From: Hyphomicrobiales bacterium
GTDB lineage: Bacteria > Pseudomonadota > Alphaproteobacteria > Rhizobiales > Rhizobiaceae
Length of the DNA stretch: 64,000 nucleotides
Assembly: GCA_900472295.1 (NCBI GenBank)
Contig: UCIA01000008.1
Coordinates: forward strand, 213,756-277,755
Direction of reading: 5' to 3'
Position 1 is the stretch's first letter. Every line of letters begins with the position of its first letter. Under the pieces are notes generated by a model. The model searched no databases. It saw only the letters and a list, made by a program, of their open reading frames with translations, and was not told the DNA's origin. The position numbers and the translations under genes were made by a program. Positions 26,526 through 34,281 of the stretch are shown here, one piece after another.

Positions 26526-26552
26526 CGGCCGCGTCCAGGAGGGGCACGACCC

Positions 26553-28886
26553 ATGCCGAGTGAACAACGCGCCGCACTTGTGCAGACGCCGGTCGGCGCC
26601 GAGCTGTTGACCTTCACGCATCTCGTCGGCCGCGACGAGATCAGCCGCTGTCTGGCTTACACCGTTGGGTTTGTCTCGACCAATACGGATATCGATCCGC
26701 TGAAGATGCTGGGTGGCGTCGTCTCGATCGAGGGCGAGGCCGACCCCAAACGCTGGTTCAGCGGCCTCATCGCCGAGTTTCGCCTTACCCGCATCGAAGA
26801 TCGGCTGGCTCACTACGAAGCGGTTGTCAGGCCGTGGCTGTGGTTCCTCGGCAATACCACCGACTGCCGCATCTTCCAGGACAAGACCGCCGTCGAGATC
26901 GTCGAGGAAATCTTCTCCAAATATGGCGGCATCGCCAAGTTCGAAAAGCGCTTGCAGGGTTCCTACCCGCCTCGGGAATATTGCGTGCAATATGACGAGA
27001 GCGATCTCGATTTCGTCCAGCGGCTGCTCGAGCATGAAGGCATAATGTATTTCTTCGAGCATGCCGAGGGCGAGCACACGCTGATCCTGGCCGACGCCAT
27101 GAGCAAGCTCAAGCCGGCACCGGGCTATGAGACGGTGCTCTATCAGTTCGAAGGGCAGGGCTCGCGCCGCGACGTCGAATACATCACCGACTGGATTCCA
27201 GGCAGCGCGGTGCGCCCCGGCGCCTATGCCCACACCGACTACGACTTCGAAAAGCCCGCCGCCGATTTGATGGCGAAGTCGGCGCAGCCCTTCGGCCACA
27301 AGCAGGCGGCCGGCGAGAATTATCGCCACCCCGGCGCCCATCTGGAAGTCGGCCGCGGCGACAGCCTGGCGGCGATAAGGCGCGAGGAAATCCAGGCGCC
27401 GCATATGCGCATTGCCGCCGTCGGCACCGTGCGCGGTCTGTTCTCAGGCTGTACCTTCAAGCTCGACGGCTTTCCGCGCGACGACCAGAACAAGGAGTAT
27501 CTGGTGGTCAGCGCCGAATACCGGCTGTTCGATCCGGGCTATCGCGCCGGCGTCGACACCGATGGCGAGAATTTCAAGGTCGTGCTCGGCGTGGCACCGA
27601 CATCTGTGCCCTACCGGCCGCCGCGGATCACCGCACGGCCGATCATGCGCGGGCCGCAGACGGCGACCGTGGTCGGTCCGTCCGGCGAGGAGATATTCAC
27701 CGACAAATATGCCCGGGTGAAGGTGCAATTCCACTGGGACCGGCTGGGCAAGAAAGACCAGAAAAGCTCCTGCTTCGTGCGGGTGTCGCAGACCTGGGCC
27801 GGCAGCGGCTGGGGCTTCATCCAGATTCCGCGCATCGGCCAGGAAGTGATCGTCGATTTCATCGAGGGCAATCCGGACCTGCCGATCATCACCGGCCGGG
27901 TCTACAACGCCTCGCAGATGCCGCCCTACGGCCTGCCCGGCAACGCCACGCAGTCGGGCTGGAAGTCCAATTCGTCGAAGGGCGGCGGCGGCTATAACGA
28001 GCTGATGTTCGAGGACAAGGCCGGCTCCGAACTGGTCAACTTCCAGGCGCAGAAGGACCACAACCTTCTGATCAAGAACGACCGCACCAAGCTGGTGCAG
28101 CACGACCAGTCCGACCGCATCGACCACGACGCCAAGCACTCCGTCGGCCACAACCTCGACGAGGACGTCGGCAACAACAAGACGGTCAAGGTCGGCGTCG
28201 ACCAGACCACCAATATTGGCAACAACGATACCGAAACGGTCGGCAAGAACCGCTCGCTGACGGTCGGGGTCGACGAGACGATCGGCATCGGCTCGAACTC
28301 GACCGAGACGATCGGCGCCAATCACACACAGACCGTGGCGATCGTCCAGACGATCACGGTCGGTGCAGCGCGTATCGACACCGTTGGCGCAGCGGAGCAG
28401 CGTAGCGTTGGTGGCCCTCAAATGAACGATATTGGCGCCACGCGATCAATGACCGTTGGCGCGGGTCAAAGCCACACGATTGGTGCAAGTGACACTTGGC
28501 AGATTTCTGCAGATCAGACCGTGCAGACGGGGGCGGACCAGGTGTTCAAGATAGGCGGCGCTCACAGCACCGAAATCGCCAAGGAGCGCGGCGCAAAAGT
28601 CGGCGAAGACGACTCGACAGAGATCGGAGGTGCCCGCAGCACGAAGGTTGCGAAGAAGGACATGCTCGATATCGGCGAAGACGGTCTCATCAAGGTCGCC
28701 AAGGGCATGACCATCACAGCCGGCGAGCAGATCATCTTCAATTGTGGATCCTCGTCCATCACTTTGAAGAAGGACGGGGAAATCACCATCAGCGGAAAGG
28801 ACATCATCGTGAAGGCGTCTGGCAAAGTGAACGTCAAGGCTTCCAGCGACATCACGATGAAAGGCTCCGAGATCAAGCAGAACTGA
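26553..28886 (+). CDS. vgrG: T6SS spike protein VgrG (TssI)
   Basis: The 777-residue protein has the gp27-like N-terminal part (FTHLVGRDEISRCLAYTV), the gp5-like OB domain (VRVSQTWAGSGWGFIQIPRI, GNPDLPIITGRVYNASQMP) and a long C-terminal repeat stretch from about residue 510. There roughly eight-residue units ending in VG or IG alternate with Asn/Asp/Thr, which builds the triple beta-helix needle. The tail ends with DITMKGSEIKQN and shows no added enzymatic domain. The ATG at 26553 follows AGGAGG. It forms the trimeric puncturing tip and should carry the PAAR-like effector. Two small genes follow in the same operon. Confidence 0.94.
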   Translation: MPSEQRAALVQTPVGAELLTFTHLVGRDEISRCLAYTVGFVSTNTDIDPLKMLGGVVSIEGEADPKRWFSGLIAEFRLTRIEDRLAHYEAVVRPWLWFLGNTTDCRIFQDKTAVEIVEEIFSKYGGIAKFEKRLQGSYPPREYCVQYDESDLDFVQRLLEHEGIMYFFEHAEGEHTLILADAMSKLKPAPGYETVLYQFEGQGSRRDVEYITDWIPGSAVRPGAYAHTDYDFEKPAADLMAKSAQPFGHKQAAGENYRHPGAHLEVGRGDSLAAIRREEIQAPHMRIAAVGTVRGLFSGCTFKLDGFPRDDQNKEYLVVSAEYRLFDPGYRAGVDTDGENFKVVLGVAPTSVPYRPPRITARPIMRGPQTATVVGPSGEEIFTDKYARVKVQFHWDRLGKKDQKSSCFVRVSQTWAGSGWGFIQIPRIGQEVIVDFIEGNPDLPIITGRVYNASQMPPYGLPGNATQSGWKSNSSKGGGGYNELMFEDKAGSELVNFQAQKDHNLLIKNDRTKLVQHDQSDRIDHDAKHSVGHNLDEDVGNNKTVKVGVDQTTNIGNNDTETVGKNRSLTVGVDETIGIGSNSTETIGANHTQTVAIVQTITVGAARIDTVGAAEQRSVGGPQMNDIGATRSMTVGAGQSHTIGASDTWQISADQTVQTGADQVFKIGGAHSTEIAKERGAKVGEDDSTEIGGARSTKVAKKDMLDIGEDGLIKVAKGMTITAGEQIIFNCGSSSITLKKDGEITISGKDIIVKASGKVNVKASSDITMKGSEIKQN

Positions 28887-28894
28887 GGCCAGCT

Positions 28895-29320
28895 ATGACA
28901 ACGGTCGTTGATCGAATTGAAGGCGTGGTGATCGGCGTATTCCTCGGCTTTGGAGACGACGCACCACTCGTCGTATTTCCCGGAAATCCCAACGACACGG
29001 CGATCCCCGCACGCACGCTGACGGATCTTTCCGCCGGTATGATCGGAACCGAGGTTGCACTGCTGTTTCAGGATGGAGATCCGTTACGGCCGTTGATTGT
29101 CGGCCGCATCGTCGAACCGAGTCGCGGCGACAGTGCGGTGCATATCGTCAGGGACGGAGAGACGGTGAAGATCGTTGGCAAGGAACGGATCGAGTTGCGG
29201 TGCGGCAAGGCGGCTATAATCATGGAGAAGGATGGTCACATCACCATCCGAGGAACGTATGTGACAAGCCATGCCAGTGCCACGAATAACATTCGAGGCG
29301 GGTCGGTGAATCTCAATTGA
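28895..29320 (+). CDS. DUF6484-like protein, resembles a mini-VgrG (OB fold plus tip strands)
   Basis: The 141-residue protein starts 8 bp after vgrG. Its middle part, MIGTEVALLFQDGDPLRPL followed by IVGRI, is laid out like the VgrG OB-fold segment RIGQEVIVDFIEGNPDLPI followed by ITGRV in the preceding gene. Its C-terminus (AAIIMEKDGHITIRGTYV, then GGSVNLN) reads like the end of a beta-helix needle. I assign it to the DUF6484 type from memory. It probably docks on or extends the spike, or acts as a loading adaptor. There is no signal peptide or enzymatic motif. Confidence 0.65.
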   Translation: MTTVVDRIEGVVIGVFLGFGDDAPLVVFPGNPNDTAIPARTLTDLSAGMIGTEVALLFQDGDPLRPLIVGRIVEPSRGDSAVHIVRDGETVKIVGKERIELRCGKAAIIMEKDGHITIRGTYVTSHASATNNIRGGSVNLN

Positions 29321-29655
29321 GCAAGTTTGTCCTGGAAAAAATCGTCCGGCAGCACGCGGAGATGGCCGCGTTTCTTTGGTCCGTCTATGACCACCACCTC
29401 CTGCACCCTGAGGAAAACGCTGAACTGGACGAGATCAGAATTGCTCGGCTGATAGAGCGTCTTGAGGCTCATCTCGACGGTCTGCGGGTCGCGCGCGAAG
29501 CCGGGCTCAGGATCGCAAAGGAGCGATATGAGGAGTTCCCCGAACAGGGTGAGCTTTTCGTGCTTAGAATGCTATCGGCGGCCGAACCGCCACGAATCCT
29601 CGATCTCGACCTTGATAAGGTGCGGACCTACCTGCGTACCGCTCCGCGCTCTTGA
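29317..29655 (+). CDS. Short TIGR02270-like N-terminal protein
   Basis: The 112-residue protein begins at a TTG at 29317 that overlaps the preceding stop (TTGA), which supports translational coupling. The segment QHAEMAAFLWSVYDHHLLHP then RLIERLEAHLDGLRVA resembles the N-terminal region of TIGR02270 proteins, T6SS-linked proteins of roughly 400 residues with HEAT-like repeats. The repeat part is absent: the frame stops at 29655 and the next gene is on the other strand. It is either a truncated remnant or a stand-alone adaptor domain. The function is unknown. Confidence 0.6.
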   Translation: MSKFVLEKIVRQHAEMAAFLWSVYDHHLLHPEENAELDEIRIARLIERLEAHLDGLRVAREAGLRIAKERYEEFPEQGELFVLRMLSAAEPPRILDLDLDKVRTYLRTAPRS

Positions 29656-29696
29656 CCTCGCCGCAATTGTCTCGGCTAAAACGCCGACACGTCCAT

Positions 29697-30554
29697 TTAG
29701 ATATCTGCAATCAGCGGTATGTTTATCCACCGGCCGTTCTCGAATTTGTCGACGCCGCGCCCATACTGCTTCCACAGCTGATTTCCGTCGCAGGTCAGCC
29801 TGATCGCCGGCGTTGAGTCAAAAACCGACAAGGTCGTACCATTCAGTTCGAGTATTTCCTCGCCTGCCGCAATCAAGACCTTGTTGTCCCAGCGAGCTGA
29901 ATTCATGAGGGTCTCGGTGCGTCCGTCAACGTCGAGTTGGGTTAGCTGGTCGGCGTTGCCTATCAAAGCCGTGGCGTTCCAGCCCGTCACCAGCATCGTG
30001 TCTTTGGACAGCGCGGACACCGATGTAAGACTGGCATTTGTCGGCACGTCTATCTGCTGAAACGCGCCGTTCACGACGTAGGCCAGGAAGCCGTTGTCGC
30101 CGGTCGCCACCATCTTTCCGCTGCCGTCGAGTGCAAGGTCGAACAGGTATGTGTCGTCATCGTTGGGGGTCACTTCGACCCAGGCCGGATCTTGCCACAG
30201 GCAAATGACACCTTCTGAAGTCAGGCCACACAGTTTGCCGGTGACCACGCGCAACGCATTTATTCGTGGGACGGGATCGCCAACGTCCGGCAGATCCGTC
30301 CATTGGCCGCCGCGCAATCGATAGAGGCCCGAATAGCCGTCCACGGCGAACAAGGAATCGGCCACGCAAGCGATCCCGGTCACTTCGATGCCAAAGTCCC
30401 GGATAAGCGTGGCTACGTTGTTACGAACCTCGAACAAGAGCGTTCGATCCGCGTCTACCGGCCCATCGCCAATCGGATGCGCAATCACGTATGCGCCCGC
30501 ATCGTGCAACGCGATGCAGGTAGGATACAAACCACCAGGCGTGCGATACCTCAT
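29697..30554 (-). CDS. Beta-propeller-like protein, candidate immunity protein
   Basis: The 285-residue protein has no signal peptide and is made of recurring short beta-strand units with GxL/GxW patterns (DSLFAVDGYSGLYRLRGGQW, DGSGKMVATGDNGFLAYV, NQLWKQYGRGVDKFENGRW), like a WD40/kelch-style propeller of five to six blades. It is the last gene of the effector cassette, 27 bp after the DUF4150 effector gene. Position and cytoplasmic location fit an immunity protein, but no known family was recognised. Base composition is less GC-rich than the core T6SS genes. Confidence 0.55.
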   Translation of the reverse strand: MRYRTPGGLYPTCIALHDAGAYVIAHPIGDGPVDADRTLLFEVRNNVATLIRDFGIEVTGIACVADSLFAVDGYSGLYRLRGGQWTDLPDVGDPVPRINALRVVTGKLCGLTSEGVICLWQDPAWVEVTPNDDDTYLFDLALDGSGKMVATGDNGFLAYVVNGAFQQIDVPTNASLTSVSALSKDTMLVTGWNATALIGNADQLTQLDVDGRTETLMNSARWDNKVLIAAGEEILELNGTTLSVFDSTPAIRLTCDGNQLWKQYGRGVDKFENGRWINIPLIADI

Positions 30555-30581
30555 ACGTCTAACTCCTTGCGGCGCTCCGCT

Positions 30582-31613
30582 CTACGACGGGACGGCACTG
30601 ATGTTGGCGTTACCGCCGCTACCTGTAGCGAAAGATGTCGCGGTCGGAGCGCTGGTCTCAGGCCCGCCAACCTCCGTACTATCCGTGCAGCCCATTTGTT
30701 TCTTGTAGTAGGAATCGAGCACGATCTTGATGCATTCGGCCTGTGCGTCCGTCAAATTGGCCGCCTTCTTCACGGATTTGACGCCTGCAGCTCTCGCCTG
30801 ACTGTACTTCCATTTCCCGCCCTTGGCCTTGACATTCGCCTTCTTTGCCTCCGCCCGCGTAACGTCATGTGCCACCTTGTGCTGCTCACCATGATCCATG
30901 TTGTCTTTCAGACAGATACAGGGTGCATCGTCTTCGTTGTAATTTCGGCCCGGATGGGGGCTTCCGGCCTGGAAGATATTCTTAAGTTTTTTCCAGACGC
31001 GGGCCGCCATCTTTTTTGCCGACTTAAAGGATTTCTTGGTTGAGGCGCGCGCACCTGCTCGTACGAAAGCACAATTGTCTATAATATGGTGCGGTTCATA
31101 GCCTTTGGCACACTTGTTCGGCTTGTACATGAATAGGTAATCTTCGTACAATTTCTGACAAGTCGGAGTCCATCCGGGGTTTAGCTTGCATACATGCAGC
31201 CAAGGTGGTGTGTTGGCTATTGTCGATCCGTGGTTGTTCGTTGCAAGATCGGTAAATCTTATTACAGGCTCTCCATCTGCTTTCACATTTGGCGACCACG
31301 AGTTGAAGTATTCTTTGCCGGTATTATTGGAAGTTATCACCCCTTTTTTGGCGGCAGATCCGGCCTCTGTTCCAGATGTTTTGGTTAGGTCAGACTTGTT
31401 CTTTATGTTTATCGTCTTGCCGCCAATTTTCACGGTCCCGGTACCATCCTCCGTATCGGAAGCAAATCCAAAACTAGGGTATGGGATCGGAACTCCGGGT
31501 GGAGTCGCTGGATTTTCCGGCGGGGTGAAGCAGACGTCGGGAAAAGCTGCGATTGTCTTTGCGTCAACCGCCTTGCCGGAAATCTCCAGTCCGTTTGCAA
31601 AGACGTTGGACAT
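30582..31613 (-). CDS. DUF4150/PAAR-like T6SS effector with HNH-type nuclease-like C-terminus
   Basis: The 343-residue protein opens with a DUF4150 PAAR-like domain (about 1-130: MSNVFANGLEISGKAV, CFTPPENPATPPGVPIPYP). The C-terminal part has GYEPHHIIDN (171-180, His175-His176) and, after CICLKDNMD, HGEQHKVAHD (241-250) with three spaced histidines. This resembles HNH/endonuclease VII-type polymorphic toxins. A Lys-rich segment lies between. The PAAR-like part would cap VgrG and carry the toxin. The preceding genes encode the DUF2169 adaptor and a ketoacyl-synthase-like protein, the typical partners of DUF4150 effectors. The toxic activity is inferred from motifs only. Confidence 0.75.
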   Translation of the reverse strand: MSNVFANGLEISGKAVDAKTIAAFPDVCFTPPENPATPPGVPIPYPSFGFASDTEDGTGTVKIGGKTINIKNKSDLTKTSGTEAGSAAKKGVITSNNTGKEYFNSWSPNVKADGEPVIRFTDLATNNHGSTIANTPPWLHVCKLNPGWTPTCQKLYEDYLFMYKPNKCAKGYEPHHIIDNCAFVRAGARASTKKSFKSAKKMAARVWKKLKNIFQAGSPHPGRNYNEDDAPCICLKDNMDHGEQHKVAHDVTRAEAKKANVKAKGGKWKYSQARAAGVKSVKKAANLTDAQAECIKIVLDSYYKKQMGCTDSTEVGGPETSAPTATSFATGSGGNANISAVPS

Positions 31614-32636
31614 TTAGTTCGGCCTCGACGCCACTACGGCGGCGCCGCAGGCCCCTTCGTCGTTCGAAGCCTCGATGAGCACCGGATTGCCGGCAGCATA
31701 TCCCTTCTTTGCCGCAGTAAAGGCCATTCCGATCATCGTGGGCACAACGGCGGCTCCGACATTTCCCATCGACTCGCCCGGGGACCAGAGGTCCTGAAAT
31801 TCGATATGGCCCCTCGTCAGGCGGAGCGACGCCAGAGCCGTCTGCTTGAACCAGTATTGCTCGCCGATCAAATCCGATATTCGATAGCCAATTCCGATCA
31901 TGTCGAAGCGTGATTCCTGCAGCGCAACGCCATATGCAGCAGTCATACCGTCTCCACGGAGTGGGAGATCCTCCTTGTTGTAAATGGCTGCGGGGTCGCG
32001 TGATAAGCCAAGCCCAAGCAACGTTAGCAGGCCCTTTCCAGGCTTCGTACATAGCACGGCCGCGGCGGCCTCTCCGGGGATGAATCCGTTTGGATTGAAT
32101 TTGGTCATCAGCCGGCTCTGATTGAGATAGTGTCGGACCGTTCGCGAAGTGAGGTAACTGTCGACGCCCACGATCACGACGTTGGGCACTTGTCCTGAAG
32201 AGATCAGGCGACGAGCCTGCTCGAGCGCCACATGGCCCGAAGGTCGGCCGTAGCTGATAACGCGCGATTTTACGTGCGGAGCTATCTCAACGATCTCGGC
32301 GATTTGGGTCAAAAGCCTCGACGCGTCTCTAACTGGTTTTCCTAGGCGGTTGTCTTCGGCCAAACATAGAATGAGGGCTGTTTGCTCGCCAGCCGTATGC
32401 CCTTCGGCCAATGCTTCGGAGATTGCGCCGGCTGCCAGATGCGCAATTCTTCGCTCACCGATCCAGTCCCGCGGTAGCGGTATCGGCGCTCCGATCAAAG
32501 GTTCGCCGCGTGCTCCTGTGAAACGTGTCTCTTGAAAACCGTCGAGCCGTGCGCGCATCGCGGCGCAAGAAGCGGGCGCATCAAGCCCCACGGGGGTCAC
32601 CATGCCAACCGAGGCTATGTCGATCTTGCCGTTCAA
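31614..32636 (-). CDS. Ketoacyl-synthase-like protein without catalytic residues, effector-loading partner
   Basis: The 340-residue protein has the thiolase/KAS fold signatures IASVGMVTPVGLDA at the N-terminus and NPNGFIPGEAAAAVL at 181-195. At the nucleophile position it reads SYGRPSGHVAL instead of a Cys-containing motif. The HGTGT histidine is missing (GIGYRISDLIGEQ), and the GHxxGAAG motif reads GESMGNVGAA. Condensing activity is therefore unlikely. TTG at 32636 is the start: it overlaps the DUF2169 stop (TTGA), while the longer frame is Arg-rich. Its stop abuts the effector ATG. KAS-like genes recur beside DUF2169 and DUF4150 in T6SS loci and probably assist effector loading. Confidence 0.75.
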   Translation of the reverse strand: MNGKIDIASVGMVTPVGLDAPASCAAMRARLDGFQETRFTGARGEPLIGAPIPLPRDWIGERRIAHLAAGAISEALAEGHTAGEQTALILCLAEDNRLGKPVRDASRLLTQIAEIVEIAPHVKSRVISYGRPSGHVALEQARRLISSGQVPNVVIVGVDSYLTSRTVRHYLNQSRLMTKFNPNGFIPGEAAAAVLCTKPGKGLLTLLGLGLSRDPAAIYNKEDLPLRGDGMTAAYGVALQESRFDMIGIGYRISDLIGEQYWFKQTALASLRLTRGHIEFQDLWSPGESMGNVGAAVVPTMIGMAFTAAKKGYAAGNPVLIEASNDEGACGAAVVASRPN

Positions 32637-33739
32637 GCAGCGTCCTCCTCCTCGTCGTCTGGCGCTGCGCCATTTGCCCGAATGAAGATGCGACCGGTCT
32701 CGTGGGCATGAATCATCGATTCCGTTGGGGCGCCGACCCAGCACTCCGTGAAGTCGAGCACCGTTCGCTCGATTCGATGAGACAGGCGCCAGACTATCGA
32801 AAAGCGTCGTGCCTCGAGATCGAACAGTATGGTGTCGGGACTCACGTTCCCTTCGAAGGCAGTTAGCCTTCCTTTAAACAACCGCATCGGCAATGCCGTC
32901 TGCGGTAGGCGAAAGCTCAGCCGCCCCTCACGGGTCAGGTTCACCAACTGCACGTCCTCGCCACCTCTCGGCGCGTCGATCTGCTGGTCAGGCGGCGCCA
33001 TCTGGAAGTAGCGTTCCTCGAAATCCTGCGGCAGGAAAGGGAATATATTGTCGATCCAGTTCTGGTCATAAGTGCCGCCATATTCGATGCGCCCCGGCCA
33101 GCCGCGACCCATCGGCCCAAAACTCATCGGCTTGTAGTCGCCAAAAGGTGAGCGGATGTCCTCGCCGACAGCTTGCGTGTTCGGCAGCCGAAGGCCGGGA
33201 ATGAGACGCTGGTTTTTGGCCCGCGACCAACCGGTTCCGACCGGGTTGTATCTGTAGCTGGCGGGAAGCTTGTCCTCCGGATCGAGCCTGTCGACACCAC
33301 CCCAGGCGACGTCATAGGAGATCGGCAGTTTCAGGAAGGGCTGCGGCGACGTAGTAGTAAAGAGCGGACCGATGGAGCGCCATTCGCGGTGGCCAACGAC
33401 CTCGAACAGTTTTGACCAATTGCCGACTTTGATACCGACCGGCACGCGCTCGGTTGGTCTGCCGTTTGGTGCATAGGCACAGCCATTGGCGACCACATCG
33501 CAACGCGGCTTGCGGAAGGCGAAATCGGTTTCCCATAGCGTGGCTGAGTAGCCTGGCTCGCCAGTCTGGGTATCGGCAAAGACGAGCGGCGCCTGCTCCG
33601 CGGATTTGCGTACCGGTTCGCCCGGCATCGCGGGAAAGTCGAACGTAGCTTTCACAACTACGACGACCCATTCATGGCCGGCCTTGTCCAAGCCCATGGT
33701 GAATTCGTGCTGATACCCCATCTGGTTCCAGATCTGCAT
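32633..33739 (-). CDS. DUF2169 T6SS effector adaptor
   Basis: The 368-residue protein opens YQHEFTMGLDKAGHEWVVVV and has the DUF2169 hallmarks KPRCDVVANGCAYAP, SYDVAWGGVD and YRYNPVGTGW. The ATG at 33739 overlaps the tagF stop by one base (TGATG), which explains why the longer open frame is not used. DUF2169 proteins act as chaperones or adaptors for DUF4150/PAAR-like effectors, here the protein two genes downstream. It is the first gene of the effector cassette and is fused in transcription to the structural operon. Confidence 0.88.
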   Translation of the reverse strand: MQIWNQMGYQHEFTMGLDKAGHEWVVVVVKATFDFPAMPGEPVRKSAEQAPLVFADTQTGEPGYSATLWETDFAFRKPRCDVVANGCAYAPNGRPTERVPVGIKVGNWSKLFEVVGHREWRSIGPLFTTTSPQPFLKLPISYDVAWGGVDRLDPEDKLPASYRYNPVGTGWSRAKNQRLIPGLRLPNTQAVGEDIRSPFGDYKPMSFGPMGRGWPGRIEYGGTYDQNWIDNIFPFLPQDFEERYFQMAPPDQQIDAPRGGEDVQLVNLTREGRLSFRLPQTALPMRLFKGRLTAFEGNVSPDTILFDLEARRFSIVWRLSHRIERTVLDFTECWVGAPTESMIHAHETGRIFIRANGAAPDDEEEDAA

Positions 33740-34281
33740 CAGCTGGTCTCCCAACTGCCGGCGAGAATTGTCTCCAGCGTCGCTTGCGGCGAGTGCGGGT
33801 CGATGTCGAAAATGTCGGAGTGCGCCGTCCACATCACCATGTCGGCGATCAGCTCTTCGCCCGGCTCGGCCGGTGGCACAGGCAGCCCGGCGAGTGCGGC
33901 ATCCAGCTCGTCGGGTGTCAGCTCGCCCTGCTGGGCGGCAATGGCCGCGTCTTCGATTCCCGCAAACCATGCCTCGGCATGCGTCAGCGTGACCGACGCG
34001 TCAGACAGTTGGGCGACGACGCTCAGGGGGAATTTCCGGCCAACCTTGTCGGCGCTTTGCAGGATGATGCCCGCCGACGCGCCGAAGGAATTCGCGCCGG
34101 CCAGAAAGCGCAGCGCAGTACCAGAGGCCCAGATCTCCTGGCCAAACAGCGGCACCAGATGCTGGGCCAGCCAGCGGTCCCAGGCGCGCACGAACTCGCC
34201 CGTCAGCCGCCGGGTGACGAAATCGCCGGTGGCGGGCATCTTGCCGTAGTAGCCGGGCAGGATCAGATCTGCGGCGGACAT
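33739..34281 (-). CDS. tagF: T6SS regulator TagF (ImpM)
   Basis: The 180-residue protein has the ImpM/TagF signature PGYYGKMPATGDFVTRRL and WDRWLAQHL near its N-terminus. The ATG at 34281 lies inside the tssM end (19-bp overlap), and the remaining upstream frame is a tssM shadow. TagF is a post-translational repressor of T6SS firing that can bind the FHA protein. Here it is separate from PppA, which is encoded 14 kb away in the second operon; in agrobacteria the two are often fused. Confidence 0.88.
   Translation of the reverse strand: MSAADLILPGYYGKMPATGDFVTRRLTGEFVRAWDRWLAQHLVPLFGQEIWASGTALRFLAGANSFGASAGIILQSADKVGRKFPLSVVAQLSDASVTLTHAEAWFAGIEDAAIAAQQGELTPDELDAALAGLPVPPAEPGEELIADMVMWTAHSDIFDIDPHSPQATLETILAGSWETS

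Larger units (their letters stand above)
26180..26552. other. Divergent intergenic region tagH/vgrG
   Basis: This 373-bp gene-free stretch holds promoters for two divergent operons. Seen in it are a terminator-like hairpin with a T-run (26429-26477), directly followed by a rhizobial palindrome (26478-26525), and then the vgrG ribosome site AGGAGG before 26553. I did not find a convincing sigma-54 or sigma-70 box. Confidence 0.6.

Noticed and set aside
28150..28700. Tandem DNA repeat or CRISPR-like array within vgrG
   Set aside because: The repetition is at protein level (VG/IG octads of the beta-helix). The DNA units are not identical and are not separated by spacers.
26553..28886. VgrG with a fused C-terminal toxin
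   Set aside because: The C-terminal third consists only of needle-type repeats ending in KQN; no enzymatic domain follows.
31614..32636. A fatty-acid or polyketide synthase gene
   Set aside because: The catalytic Cys and both His motifs are missing and the gene is embedded between DUF2169 and DUF4150 genes, so a biosynthetic enzyme is unlikely.
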